This document shows positions 1 to 8,714 of a stretch of 11,635 nucleotides of DNA, one piece after another. Source of the DNA: Anaerolineales bacterium (GTDB lineage Bacteria > Chloroflexota > Anaerolineae > Anaerolineales > Villigracilaceae). Positions within the stretch are counted from its first letter, which is position 1, and the number at the start of each line of letters is the position of its first letter. The stretch lies in assembly GCA_028689195.1 (NCBI GenBank), contig JAQTWR010000053.1:1-11635 (forward strand), in the 5' to 3' direction. The translations under genes and the position numbers were made by a program. The notes below the pieces were generated by a model. That model was not told the DNA's origin. It saw only the letters and a program-made list of their open reading frames with translations, and made no database searches.

Positions 1-281
1 GGACGCTCCGCTTGAATTAAACGCAGACCGGCTCCAAATCCAACGAGAACATACGCGAGCATGGTAAAAAAATTCGCGCCGAAGGTATCGCGCCGCAGCG
101 AAGGAATCCGCGCAAGATGAATCCCGTCTTTATTTTCTTCAAAAGGCAAGCCCGCGATGTGCGCCGTCAACACCGTAACGCCGTGTCCGCGCGCCGCGAG
201 TCCTTTGCAAATATCATACGCGGCTCTGCCGCCGCCGCCGCCGATGGGCGGAAATTCATAAATGATTGTGAGGATGCGCAT
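1..281 (-). CDS. Glycosyltransferase, GT-B fold (GT4-like), N-terminal fragment
   Basis: Only the first 93 codons are present; the gene runs off the left edge. The start is the ATG at 281-279, one base after the upstream gene's TAA, so the two are almost certainly co-transcribed. No good Shine-Dalgarno is seen, and translational coupling is likely. The protein opens with a beta strand (MRILTIIYEF) followed by PPIGGGGGRAAYD, the glycine-rich loop typical of the N-terminal Rossmann domain of GT4 enzymes, then a helix and the GHGVTVLTA strand. In this family the C-terminal domain binds the nucleotide sugar, but it is outside the window, so donor and acceptor cannot be named. By context it is a cytoplasmic or membrane-associated transferase in surface glycan synthesis. 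A run of five glycines is encoded by repeated GGC codons. Family assignment is fairly sure; specificity is unknown. Confidence 0.85.
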   Translation of the reverse strand, partial: MRILTIIYEFPPIGGGGGRAAYDICKGLAARGHGVTVLTAHIAGLPFEENKDGIHLARIPSLRRDTFGANFFTMLAYVLVGFGAGLRLIQAER

Positions 282-282
282 G

Positions 283-2238
283 TTATCTAAACTGGTCTTT
301 GCAATTGGGTTTGTTTGGGCGCGGAATAAAAACTTGAACGTTCGTGGTCGCCAAAGTTTCGACGGGTTTATAAGCGCACAAAAGCGGCGCGCCCACATAA
401 CGCACCCACGCGTTATCTTCTTCTAAAAATCCGCCCGTTTTTCGCAGCGTAAATTTTTGGTCTTCGGCGATGATGAGCGCAAAGCGATGGTTTGCAAGAT
501 CGGCGTAATATTTTTCGAGCGCGGGGCGGTTGCCCGACATCGCCATTTCCATCAACTCGATTTGTTCGTAGTCGGCGACAAGCGGAATATTTTTCAATTC
601 GCCAAACGTAAACAACTGGCGCTCGGTGACGAATAAAACTTCGCCGTTGGATTCTTCCGCGTATTTTTGCAGCGTTTGAATATCTTTCCGCGCCGCGAGG
701 GAATCATAATGATAAAAGGATGCGATGCGCGGAATTGCGAATCCAAGCGGAATGAGCAGCGCGGCTGCGACGACGCTTGAAGCGGGCTGCCCCCACGCGA
801 TGTTTTTTCCATCTTCAAGTTCGACCCGCTCCGCGAAGAACGAAGTCGCGATCAACGCCAGCATGACGAGGAAGGCGTCCATGTTGTGCAAATCGGCGCC
901 GCCGCCAATCTTTACGCTGACGGCTAATCCGCCGACGAACAACGTCAGCAATAGAGCCAGCAGCGCAAGCCAGCGCAAAACATGAAGGTTGGAAAATTTT
1001 CCGCGCAGGACTTGAATCAACGCGGCGATCAGCGGCGCGGCGACGATGGCAATGCCGAGCAAAATCCCCATGAAATTCGCGTTGGGAAGCAAACGATCCC
1101 ACAGCAGCGCGGAGGTAAAACTTGAGCCGAAGTCGCGCGCGTCCGCCGCGCCTGAAATGTTGATGTAGAAAAATTGAGCCGCGAGCGCGGCGGCGAATCC
1201 GCTACTGCCCCAAATCGCGGGCGTAATCCAATATCGCCAGCCTTTATTGTTGATTGCGGTTTCGAGAACATAAATCGCAATCGCCAGCATGGCGGGGACG
1301 GGAAACCAATTGACGCGGCTCATGCCCGCCCAAAACGAAGCCAGCAAAATAAAGATGAATGAGCGCCGGAGTTTTCGCGCATCCACGCCCGCGAGGATGA
1401 GAATGACGCAAACTTGCAATTGATAGTAAACCGCGCCTTGCAGAAAATATAAATACGCCCACGCCGCCGCGAAGAAAAACATCCAGCCTTTTAATTTCAG
1501 GCGGCGCGTTAATAAAATGGCGGATGTTCCCGTGAGGACGATCCACAAAACGGCTTGCCATAAGCGATGCGCCCAAAGCGGCAGACCGTTTACAAGGAAC
1601 GGCAGCGAGAGCAGCATGTAGCGCGTGGGATGTAAAAACGGATACGGCAGGTTCAATCCGTATAAAGATTTTGCGTGAAACATTGAAGCGTAATAATGAC
1701 GCGCCGCTTCGGAATATCCGATGGAAAATGGGTACGCGGAAACGACCGCGAGTTGCCCGTAAAGTTGATAAATTAATCCTTGAACGACGACGATAAACGC
1801 GAAAGCGGAGCGCCATTTGTATCCGCCGATTAATTTTAAGCCGAGCGTTTGAACGAGGCTCGCCCAAAGAAAAACCCAAAAGATGGGCGCAATTTGCGGA
1901 AGCGTGTTTGCGAAAATCGAGAATTTGAAAATCCAAACCAGCGAAAAGCCGAACAGAATGAGCAAAGCGCCAAGCGCTTTAACTCGGACTGCAACATCGC
2001 CTGATTTTGCGGCGAAGTCAAGAGACTTTGCTTCTGCGAAAGACAACTTCCAAAGCGCGAACGCGCCGACAAGAATATTAAGCGCGAATAATCCCAGCAG
2101 AAAAATCCATTTGGAACGCCAGAGGCTGACGCCCAGCGATGAAACCTGCTGCGCGGTTTGATAGATTGCAAGTCCGCTGACCAGCATGGCGGATGAAATA
2201 AAAATTTTCCAGAAAGTTTTTGGGGAGGTCGGTTTCAT
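283..2238 (-). CDS. Large polytopic membrane protein, GT-C glycosyltransferase-like, with C-terminal soluble domain
   Basis: The product is 651 aa from ATG 2238-2236. An upstream in-frame ATG at 2256-2254 would add MSRRNC, but it lies within a perfect inverted repeat (2249-2266), so the internal start is preferred. Neither start has a clear Shine-Dalgarno. The protein has roughly 10-13 hydrophobic segments from about residue 10 to 505, then a soluble domain of about 145 residues. The segment near residue 174 (IGYSEAARHYYASMF) sits in an early loop where GT-C enzymes carry acidic catalytic residues, followed by LHPTRYMLLSLPF. A loop KIGGGADLHNMDAF near 443-456 also recalls membrane glycosyltransferases. 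The likely role is transfer of a sugar from a lipid-phosphate carrier at the outer face of the membrane, but this rests on topology and context rather than a firm family hit. It could instead be a polymerase-like or uncharacterised membrane protein. It sits between a UPF0104 gene and a GT4 gene, with gaps of about 28 bp (10 bp from the alternative start) and 1 bp. Confidence 0.75.
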   Translation of the reverse strand: MKPTSPKTFWKIFISSAMLVSGLAIYQTAQQVSSLGVSLWRSKWIFLLGLFALNILVGAFALWKLSFAEAKSLDFAAKSGDVAVRVKALGALLILFGFSLVWIFKFSIFANTLPQIAPIFWVFLWASLVQTLGLKLIGGYKWRSAFAFIVVVQGLIYQLYGQLAVVSAYPFSIGYSEAARHYYASMFHAKSLYGLNLPYPFLHPTRYMLLSLPFLVNGLPLWAHRLWQAVLWIVLTGTSAILLTRRLKLKGWMFFFAAAWAYLYFLQGAVYYQLQVCVILILAGVDARKLRRSFIFILLASFWAGMSRVNWFPVPAMLAIAIYVLETAINNKGWRYWITPAIWGSSGFAAALAAQFFYINISGAADARDFGSSFTSALLWDRLLPNANFMGILLGIAIVAAPLIAALIQVLRGKFSNLHVLRWLALLALLLTLFVGGLAVSVKIGGGADLHNMDAFLVMLALIATSFFAERVELEDGKNIAWGQPASSVVAAALLIPLGFAIPRIASFYHYDSLAARKDIQTLQKYAEESNGEVLFVTERQLFTFGELKNIPLVADYEQIELMEMAMSGNRPALEKYYADLANHRFALIIAEDQKFTLRKTGGFLEEDNAWVRYVGAPLLCAYKPVETLATTNVQVFIPRPNKPNCKDQFR

Positions 2239-2248
2239 ACAATTACGC

Positions 2249-2266
2249 CGCGACATGAATGTCGCG
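2249..2266. repeat. Perfect 8-bp inverted repeat at a gene junction
   Basis: CGCGACAT, a 2-nt centre (GA), then ATGTCGCG fill the gap between the stop of the UPF0104 gene (2267) and the next gene. In the minus-strand transcript this folds as a 7-bp GC-rich stem with a UUCA tetraloop. The alternative ATG at 2256-2254 is partly in the loop and partly in the stem. No T tract follows, so it is not a typical intrinsic terminator. It may be a dispersed palindromic repeat, an mRNA-processing site or a translation-tuning hairpin. Confidence 0.6.
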
Positions 2267-3163
2267 TTACTTATTCTTATTCATCTCGGCGAGGATGGAT
2301 GGCAGGAAGAACGCGCCGGGCATACTGGTCACAATGAATAAGAGGCGGATCAAAACGGCGACGGTCAAACTTTCGGAGTGAGTCAAGCCGCCGAATTTGG
2401 AAAGCAAAAAAGTCAAGGAGAGTTCCTGCACGCCGTATCCATTAATGGAAATGGGAACGAGCGTTACGAAATAAGTGAGACTCCACAAGCCCGCAATCAA
2501 CCAATATGAAACGTGGCGTTCCATGCCCGCGATGAGAAGGAAGAGCGAGGCGAAAATAAACGCCATGTTGCCAAACGTCGAAAGAAGGGATAGCGCCAAT
2601 CCGATGGGTTTGTTGAACCATAGTTTGAAAGTTTCAAAAGTGCGGCGGGCAAAGTCCATGCCTTTTTTATACAGCGAACCCAAAAAGGACGCGGATTGCA
2701 AGCCGCCGTTTCCAAGCGATAGTACGGGGATGATTCCAAACGGAAGGGTGAGCGTCATGCCTGCCATGCCAATCAGGCGGTCGGCAATCATGGAGGCGAG
2801 GCAGACGGCGCGGTCGTAGCCCAATTGCATGGCGCCCGCGAGTCGCACCACGTCGCCGCCAATGGTGGTGGGTAAAAAATTGGAGGCGAAGAGTCCCGTG
2901 AAGGTCAGCGAGGTTGTCCGCGCGAAGGGAATATCCAAATTGGCGGAGCGTAAAAGCGCGTGCCAGCGTCCCGCGACGAAGATTCGAGAAACCAGCATGG
3001 CAAGAGTCGCGGCGAGGATGTATCCGATGGAGATGCGTTTCAGGGCAGAGATGACTTCTTCTCCGCTTTCTTCTTTGAGCAGGGCAATCAATAGGATGAG
3101 CGCCAGCAGACTCCCCGCCGCGCGCGCAATGGTTTGACGGTTATCGCGCAGCCATTTAATCAC
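2267..3163 (-). CDS. UPF0104 / YbhN-AglD-like integral membrane protein (LPG-synthase TM or flippase-like family)
   Basis: The start chosen is GTG 3163-3161, which overlaps the upstream GT2 stop by 8 nt and gives 298 aa beginning IKWLRDNRQ. The frame stays open further upstream to a TTG at 3253, but that adds a proline-rich stretch which is only the GT2 coding sequence read in another frame. About eight hydrophobic segments are visible. Family hallmarks are NFLPTTIGGDVVRL (about 95-108), the ADRLIG motif (127-132) and PISINGYGVQE (237-247). This family (PF03706) includes the membrane half of lysylphosphatidylglycerol synthase and proteins implicated in lipid or glycolipid flipping. The aminoacyl-transferring domain of MprF is absent, so lysyl-PG synthesis is not expected. 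Placement directly after a polyprenyl-phosphate GT2, in front of GT-C-like and GT4 genes, suggests translocation or handling of a lipid-linked sugar. Family is firm; function is inferred. Confidence 0.88.
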   Translation of the reverse strand: MIKWLRDNRQTIARAAGSLLALILLIALLKEESGEEVISALKRISIGYILAATLAMLVSRIFVAGRWHALLRSANLDIPFARTTSLTFTGLFASNFLPTTIGGDVVRLAGAMQLGYDRAVCLASMIADRLIGMAGMTLTLPFGIIPVLSLGNGGLQSASFLGSLYKKGMDFARRTFETFKLWFNKPIGLALSLLSTFGNMAFIFASLFLLIAGMERHVSYWLIAGLWSLTYFVTLVPISINGYGVQELSLTFLLSKFGGLTHSESLTVAVLIRLLFIVTSMPGAFFLPSILAEMNKNK

Positions 3164-4118
3164 GAGGGTCTGGTTCCATGTTGATTTTGGTGCGGATGGT
3201 GTAGGTGGGCTTGCGCTGGGATTCGTGGTAGGTGCGCACGAGCAGTTCCGCAATCAAACCCATTAAGATGGATTGAAACCCAAGGATGAAAAACATCGCG
3301 CTGGTTTGGAACAAGGGCGACGTGGATACGCCGATGAAAAAGAAAACGCGGCGCACGAAAAGATAGAACATAATGAACGCGCTGATAATCATCAACGCGC
3401 CGCCTGCGCCGCCAAAAAGACGGATTGGTTTCGACGAGTAAGAAACCAGAAATTTCACCGTGAGTAAATCAAGGATGACTTTGGCGGTGCGTTCCAGCCC
3501 GTATTTGGTTTTGCCGTATTTGCGCGGATGGTGGCGGACGGGCAGTTCGGCGATTTTCGCGCCGACAGAATCGGCGTAGACGGGAATGAAGCGGTGCATC
3601 TCGCCGTATAGACGGAAACCTTCGAGCGCTTCGCGGCGATAGGCTTTGAGCGTGCAGCCGTAATCGTGCAGGTGTACGCCCGTGACGCGGGAGATGAGTC
3701 CGTTTGCGAGCATGGACGGGAAGTTGCGCGTGACGGCGTTGTCTTTGCGGTCTTTGCGCCACCCGCTGACGAGGTCGTAGCCTTCGTCCAGTTTTGCGAG
3801 TAGCATGGGAATATCGGCGGGGTCGTTTTGCATGTCGGCGTCGAGCAGGATGATGATGTCTCCTTTTGAGAAATCAATTCCTGCGGCGATTGCGGCGGTT
3901 TGCCCGAAATTTCTGCGGAACGAAATTACGCGGATGTGTTTGGCGTCTTTCTGCGCGTACTCTCTCAGAACGGATAGGCTTTCATCGTTGCTGCCGTCGT
4001 CCACCAATACAGCTTCCCATGATTGCGAAACGGGACTCATCGTCTGGTAGATGGCGTCGAATAACAGCGGCAGGGTTTCCTGCTCGTTATAAACGGGAAT
4101 GACAAGGGATAGGTTCAT
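3156..4118 (-). CDS. GT2 polyprenyl-phosphate sugar transferase (DPM1/GtrB/ArnC-like) with two C-terminal TM helices
   Basis: The product is 320 aa. The GT-A domain begins LSLVIPVYNEQETL (3-16), with VDDGSND (39-45) binding the nucleotide, RNFGQTAAIAAGI (69-81) and the metal-binding DADMQNDP (93-100). KYGKTKYG (200-207) matches the conserved basic motif seen before the membrane helices in this family. Two hydrophobic hairpin helices follow (about 232-262 and 268-295). Family enzymes move a sugar from a UDP- or GDP-sugar to undecaprenyl or dolichyl phosphate at the cytoplasmic face; the exact sugar cannot be read from sequence. A DPM-like use of GDP-mannose would suit the nearby gmd, but that is inference. 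Its ATG overlaps the upstream gene's stop (ATGA, 4118-4115), and AGGA at 4126-4123 provides a ribosome site. The downstream gene begins within its last codons, so the trio is translationally coupled. Confidence 0.93.
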   Translation of the reverse strand: MNLSLVIPVYNEQETLPLLFDAIYQTMSPVSQSWEAVLVDDGSNDESLSVLREYAQKDAKHIRVISFRRNFGQTAAIAAGIDFSKGDIIILLDADMQNDPADIPMLLAKLDEGYDLVSGWRKDRKDNAVTRNFPSMLANGLISRVTGVHLHDYGCTLKAYRREALEGFRLYGEMHRFIPVYADSVGAKIAELPVRHHPRKYGKTKYGLERTAKVILDLLTVKFLVSYSSKPIRLFGGAGGALMIISAFIMFYLFVRRVFFFIGVSTSPLFQTSAMFFILGFQSILMGLIAELLVRTYHESQRKPTYTIRTKINMEPDPRD

Positions 4119-6004
4119 GGTATCCTGTGAAATATCCTTAAAGCGGAGCCTTCATTGCACGAGGGCGCGGCTGGCGGCTTTGGATATTCTTCAAAATGCG
4201 GCGGGGTTAAAAACGCCCGCCAACTCGAGTAACGTTTGGATTCTATGATAAACACGTCGGCGCTGTTCTTCCATTGTTCGGAAAGTTCGCTGTTCCAGTG
4301 ACTAAAGCGGAAGAGCGCGTCAGAATCGCCGCCGAGGCTGTATGTGTACGCGCTGTTGATCTGCGGCGGGAAAATGCGCGCGTTGGGCACATACGTCATC
4401 GGCGTAAAAGACAACCCGCCGTCCCAATATACCAGACTGTTCGGCGGAATTACGGCTGCAAGATAATTTCCGAGTTGTTCGTTCGCGGCAATCAAGTCTT
4501 CCTTGCAGTCTACGCGGCTTTCCCGAACGTTCATCAGCGGGGCGAGGATAAACCCAAGTATAAGATAGGAATTGATTAATACGAAGTGAAATCCCGCGCG
4601 GTTGGGCGCGTTTTTCATGCGCTTCCATAACGCGAACGCGAGGAATAATATCGCAAGCCCCGCCAGCAAGCCAAGCCCTAGCGCGATATATTTTTTGAGC
4701 AGGGATAGATCCAACCCAAATTTGTTCGTGACAAGGTCTACGAGGATGGTCGCGCCCGGCAGTATTTTACCGTCGCGCACGCGCGGAACGGGAAGGTTTA
4801 AGATAGTCTGGTTGACGGATTCAAACAGGGATAACCCAATACCGGCGGAAAATATCAGTTCCAGCAAAATGGCTAAAAAACGTCCCGCGCGGGAGGGCTG
4901 CGGATTCCACGTTTCGGAAAACATGACGACCAGAAGGATAAATCCAAGCGGGTCGAAAAACGTCAGGTAATTCGAGAAGCAATAGACGCAGCTATAATGT
5001 TCATATTGACTCGCTACCGCCGCCCATGCGTGCATGGCAAACAGGAGAAAATAGGATGTGGATAGAAAAACGGCGGCGCGCATTCCCGACGCGGATTTCC
5101 ATTTGCGCGCGGGCAGCCAAAGCGCGAACGCGAATATATTCCCAACCACGACGATAAAGTGATAACGAATCCCTTGAAAGAAAGCGACGGCGCGACTCCA
5201 TAAATCGAGAGACGGCGACCATGCGGGCGAGGCGTCTTTGGGCAGGCGGAAAGGGTCGAGGAAGGGCGTAAATTTTTGAGGAAGCCACGGTGCCCAAATG
5301 GTCAGGATGCGGGGCCAGTAATAAGCGTGAACCGCCAAAAAAATGACCGCCATCACGACGAAAGCCCAAATCCCTTTTTGTTTTCCGTGCTGCCAGAATA
5401 TATATAAAACCAAAAGCGGCAAAAGCGGAGCCATGTTCTGGCGCGTCAGAACGGCAAGGGTTGCCAGCGCCGAGCCGAGCAAAATCTGCCAAAGCGGGCG
5501 TTCTTCCGCGATGACGAAGACGCACATCCATGCGAGCGTTGCGGCGATGATGACTTCCGACGCGGTGATCGCATGAATTTTGATAACCATCGAGTTGAGC
5601 GCAAACGCCCAAACCGCGCCAGCCGCGATCCATTTTCCGCCCCAGCGGCGGGCTGTAATCCAAACGCCGAGTACCGTCAGCAAGCCGAGAAAAACGGCGA
5701 AGAAACGTCCCGTTCGCAAGCCCGCGCCAAACAAATACTCGGCGAAGCCCGGGATCAAAAACGCGAAGGGCGCTTTATTGGTCAGCGGACCATAAGGCTC
5801 GAAGGGCGCGTAAATTCCGCGCAGATATAAAATTCCCTTTAATAAATACGACCCCTCGTCCAAGCCGGGAATTGTCGTGTGCGCGTAAATCAGCGCCTGT
5901 ATTAAATAAAGAAATGCCCCCAGAACGGTCAACGCGGTTGACGTCCAGTAAGGCAATTCTTTGTTTTTTACTAGATCGAGCCTTTTCGTCATAAAGACCA
6001 GCAA
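4115..6004 (-). CDS. GT39/ArnT-like GT-C membrane glycosyltransferase
   Basis: The product is 629 aa from TTG 6004-6002, which has AGGA (6018-6015, overlapping the gmd stop) 10 nt upstream. The ATG at 5992-5990 (625 aa) is the alternative and lacks a ribosome site. After one TM helix, the first extracytoplasmic loop has IPGLDEGSYLLKG (45-57); the paired acidic residues D49 and E50 are where PMT/ArnT enzymes carry the catalytic or metal-binding acid. A second family-typical site, ITASEVI, is at 146-152. About eleven hydrophobic segments extend to about residue 490. A soluble, presumably extracytoplasmic domain of about 135 residues follows (MNVRESRVDCKEDLIAAN onward). Family enzymes take a sugar from polyprenyl-phosphate-sugar and transfer it to lipid, glycan or protein. 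The GT2 gene overlapping its 3' end is the natural donor-maker. Acceptor is unknown. It lies 7 bp downstream of gmd. Confidence 0.88.
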   Translation of the reverse strand: MLVFMTKRLDLVKNKELPYWTSTALTVLGAFLYLIQALIYAHTTIPGLDEGSYLLKGILYLRGIYAPFEPYGPLTNKAPFAFLIPGFAEYLFGAGLRTGRFFAVFLGLLTVLGVWITARRWGGKWIAAGAVWAFALNSMVIKIHAITASEVIIAATLAWMCVFVIAEERPLWQILLGSALATLAVLTRQNMAPLLPLLVLYIFWQHGKQKGIWAFVVMAVIFLAVHAYYWPRILTIWAPWLPQKFTPFLDPFRLPKDASPAWSPSLDLWSRAVAFFQGIRYHFIVVVGNIFAFALWLPARKWKSASGMRAAVFLSTSYFLLFAMHAWAAVASQYEHYSCVYCFSNYLTFFDPLGFILLVVMFSETWNPQPSRAGRFLAILLELIFSAGIGLSLFESVNQTILNLPVPRVRDGKILPGATILVDLVTNKFGLDLSLLKKYIALGLGLLAGLAILFLAFALWKRMKNAPNRAGFHFVLINSYLILGFILAPLMNVRESRVDCKEDLIAANEQLGNYLAAVIPPNSLVYWDGGLSFTPMTYVPNARIFPPQINSAYTYSLGGDSDALFRFSHWNSELSEQWKNSADVFIIESKRYSSWRAFLTPPHFEEYPKPPAAPSCNEGSALRIFHRIP

Positions 6005-6011
6005 TAAAAAA

Positions 6012-6985
<974 letters not shown>

Positions 6986-6991
6986 AATCAA

Positions 6992-7008
6992 AATTCAGTC
7001 GCTGAATT
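6992..7008. repeat. 7-bp inverted repeat upstream of gmd
   Basis: AATTCAG, spacer TCG, CTGAATT is a perfect 7-bp inverted repeat with a 3-nt centre. It overlaps the downstream edge of the -10 box and the expected transcription start. It could be an operator or a leader hairpin. On the minus strand it is followed by only a short T-containing stretch, so it is at best a weak terminator for the preceding gene. Confidence 0.5.
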
Positions 7009-7011
7009 ATA
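7006..7011 (-). promoter_or_regulatory. Candidate -10 box for the gmd operon
   Basis: A perfect TATAAT reads on the minus strand, 31 nt before the gmd ATG and just after the stop of the preceding gene (7019). No TTGACA-like -35 is seen at 16-19 bp spacing, nor a TG extension. It may be activator-dependent or fortuitous. If real, it gives the glycan genes a start separate from the 7019-8617 gene. Confidence 0.4.
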
Positions 7012-7018
7012 CACTATG

Positions 7019-8617
7019 TTAAGAGCGGAGCGTTTTGTCGCGCCATAATCCGCCGAAGAAAATAACCGCCCACAAGCCAAGAATGATCCCCGTCATTTGA
7101 GCGAAAGGCAACTGCCCGCCGAAATGATAATACCGACTGGCGTACCATTGACCGAAGAATAAAACGAAAACGATTTCCATCGAAATCACGCGCCAGAACC
7201 ATGCGCTGCGCGTTTCGCGCCACCAGACCCAGACGTATCCCGCAAGAATCGCCTGCCATAAAAATAGGATCGTGCGGTAACGCGGATTGTCCCATTGGTC
7301 GCCGCCGCCGCGCAGCGCCGCGAATAAAATCCAGCCCCACGTTGCAAAACTTACCCACAGCCATAATCTGGATTCTTGTTTGGGGCGATTCCACGCCGCC
7401 GCAAACGACAGGATCAAAATGGGCAGCAGCGCGTACCAGCCCAATGCGCGCAGGATGGCGATGACGCGCCAGATCAACGTAGTCGGTTCGACCAACGCGG
7501 CGGGCAAGACGGGCTGGAAGATTCCGTAAGTCATTACGAACGGCAGGCGCAGCCACGCGGGCATTTCATCGAACAGTTTTTGCACCCAGCCAGAGCCGCG
7601 TTCCAGTTGGTAGACGTCCCATTGAACGGCGAGTTTCAACCAGCCGCCGACCACATGCAGCGGCGAGGAAGCGTCGAATTCGCCGTTGCGATTCAGCGCG
7701 GCGGATAATAGAAATAACCCGAAGATGAAAACCAAAACCGCCGCGGCGATAAACTTCCACGAGACGGGGCTTTCCGCGCGGGCGAAATATATCCAACCGC
7801 CGAAGATGACCAGCGTCGCGAGCGCCACGACGGGCGAGACAAATAACATTCCCACGATTCCCACCGCGAGCCAGATCAGTTTCGCGTCGAGAATATCGCG
7901 TCTTTTTGAAGAGGTTGATTCGCCGCCGTCGCTTTTCGCAATGACGTTTACAAATCCCCATAAGGCAAAGGCGCTGAACGCCATGAGATACGGTTCGCGC
8001 ATGGCAGAGCCGCCGAGCAAAACGCTTTCGGGATAGAGCGCGTACACCCAGCAAGCGGCGAGCGCGAGTTTTTCATCCCATTGTTGTTTGAGCGCTTTCC
8101 ATAGAAACGGCAAACCCAAAGCCGCCATGAACGCGGAAATTAACACCAGCATCAGCGGACGATGCGCGTCAGGCGAAAGATAACGATAGACGAAGGCGCT
8201 CATGGTGAGCAACCCGCCGTATTGGTCGTAGGCGTAACTTTGATTGAAGCCGCCGACGAGGCTGCGACCTGACGCCGCCAGTTCCCACGCTTGCGCGTCG
8301 CGGCGGTGCGCGTCGGTGTAGACAAAACCCGCGCGGTCATCTTTATCGTCGTAGCCATTGAGCGGCAATACGAGATACGTGGTCACGCCGCCGATAAATC
8401 GCAGCGCGAAGGCGAGCGCGACCATCCACGCGAGGGTTTTTCCGCCGCCCGCCCATTGGGTTGACAGCGTAAGCGCCAGAAAAGAAAGAAGGAAAAGGAG
8501 GGAAAATCCCAGCCAGCCGATGAGCCAACCGCCCGACTGAAGGGTAGATAAAATCGCGCCAAGCGTAAGCGCGAGGGGAGTCATCCAAAGAAGATTACGC
8601 TGCAAAGATTTGGTCAT
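7019..8617 (-). CDS. Polytopic GT-C-like membrane protein, probable glycosyltransferase
   Basis: The product is 532 aa from ATG 8617-8615; the ribosome site is weak. About 11-13 hydrophobic segments span the protein. The long loop after the second or third TM helix is rich in acidic residues (YDDKDDRAGFVYTDAHRRDA, 89-108), where GT-C enzymes have the catalytic DxD or DE site, although residue-level homology is not clear. Further motifs are SVLLGGSAMREPY (198-210) and GGGDQWDNPRYRT (437-449), the latter resembling the NPRYR-type loop near the end of many bacterial membrane sugar transferases. A short hydrophilic segment (227-245) separates two membrane blocks. It follows the terminator at 8690-8659, so it begins a transcription unit. 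It ends 44 bp before gmd and could feed into that operon. The membrane-protein call is sure; enzymatic role is inferred from topology and context. Confidence 0.78.
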   Translation of the reverse strand: MTKSLQRNLLWMTPLALTLGAILSTLQSGGWLIGWLGFSLLFLLSFLALTLSTQWAGGGKTLAWMVALAFALRFIGGVTTYLVLPLNGYDDKDDRAGFVYTDAHRRDAQAWELAASGRSLVGGFNQSYAYDQYGGLLTMSAFVYRYLSPDAHRPLMLVLISAFMAALGLPFLWKALKQQWDEKLALAACWVYALYPESVLLGGSAMREPYLMAFSAFALWGFVNVIAKSDGGESTSSKRRDILDAKLIWLAVGIVGMLFVSPVVALATLVIFGGWIYFARAESPVSWKFIAAAVLVFIFGLFLLSAALNRNGEFDASSPLHVVGGWLKLAVQWDVYQLERGSGWVQKLFDEMPAWLRLPFVMTYGIFQPVLPAALVEPTTLIWRVIAILRALGWYALLPILILSFAAAWNRPKQESRLWLWVSFATWGWILFAALRGGGDQWDNPRYRTILFLWQAILAGYVWVWWRETRSAWFWRVISMEIVFVLFFGQWYASRYYHFGGQLPFAQMTGIILGLWAVIFFGGLWRDKTLRS

Positions 8618-8658
8618 GCCTACGTTTTACCACAGATTAAGTATGTCGCGCGCGAGGT

Positions 8659-8690
8659 AAAGAAACAGGTCGGATGATTCATCCGACCTG
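8659..8690 (-). terminator. Rho-independent terminator after the oxoamine synthase gene
   Basis: A perfect 11-bp stem (CAGGTCGGATG / CATCCGACCTG) with a 3-nt loop spans 8690-8666. On the minus strand TTTCTTT follows at once (8665-8659). It starts 24 nt after the stop codon at 8715. The plus-strand side has no T tract, so it acts on minus-strand transcription. The remaining gap to 8617 holds a 10-bp palindrome (TCGCGCGCGA, 8646-8655) and no convincing promoter. Confidence 0.92.
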
Positions 8691-8714
8691 ATAAAAAGCG
8701 AGCGGGTCTTCGGG

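Noticed and set aside
229..243. GCC triplet run (five Gly codons) in the GT4 gene as a phase-variation tract
   Set aside because: A triplet unit keeps frame on slippage, and the glycine-rich loop is expected in this family.
1244..1936. A 230-codon minus-strand frame inside the 283-2238 membrane gene
   Set aside because: The product is arginine- and histidine-rich without domain structure and is out of frame with the clear polytopic protein.
3164..3253. N-terminal extension of the UPF0104 protein to a TTG at 3253
   Set aside because: It would be a 90-nt overlap read out of frame through GT2 coding sequence, giving a serine/proline-rich tail unlike the family.
8646..8655. 10-bp palindrome TCGCGCGCGA upstream of the 7019-8617 gene
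   Set aside because: Alternating CG makes such palindromes common in GC-rich DNA; no promoter next to it supports an operator call.
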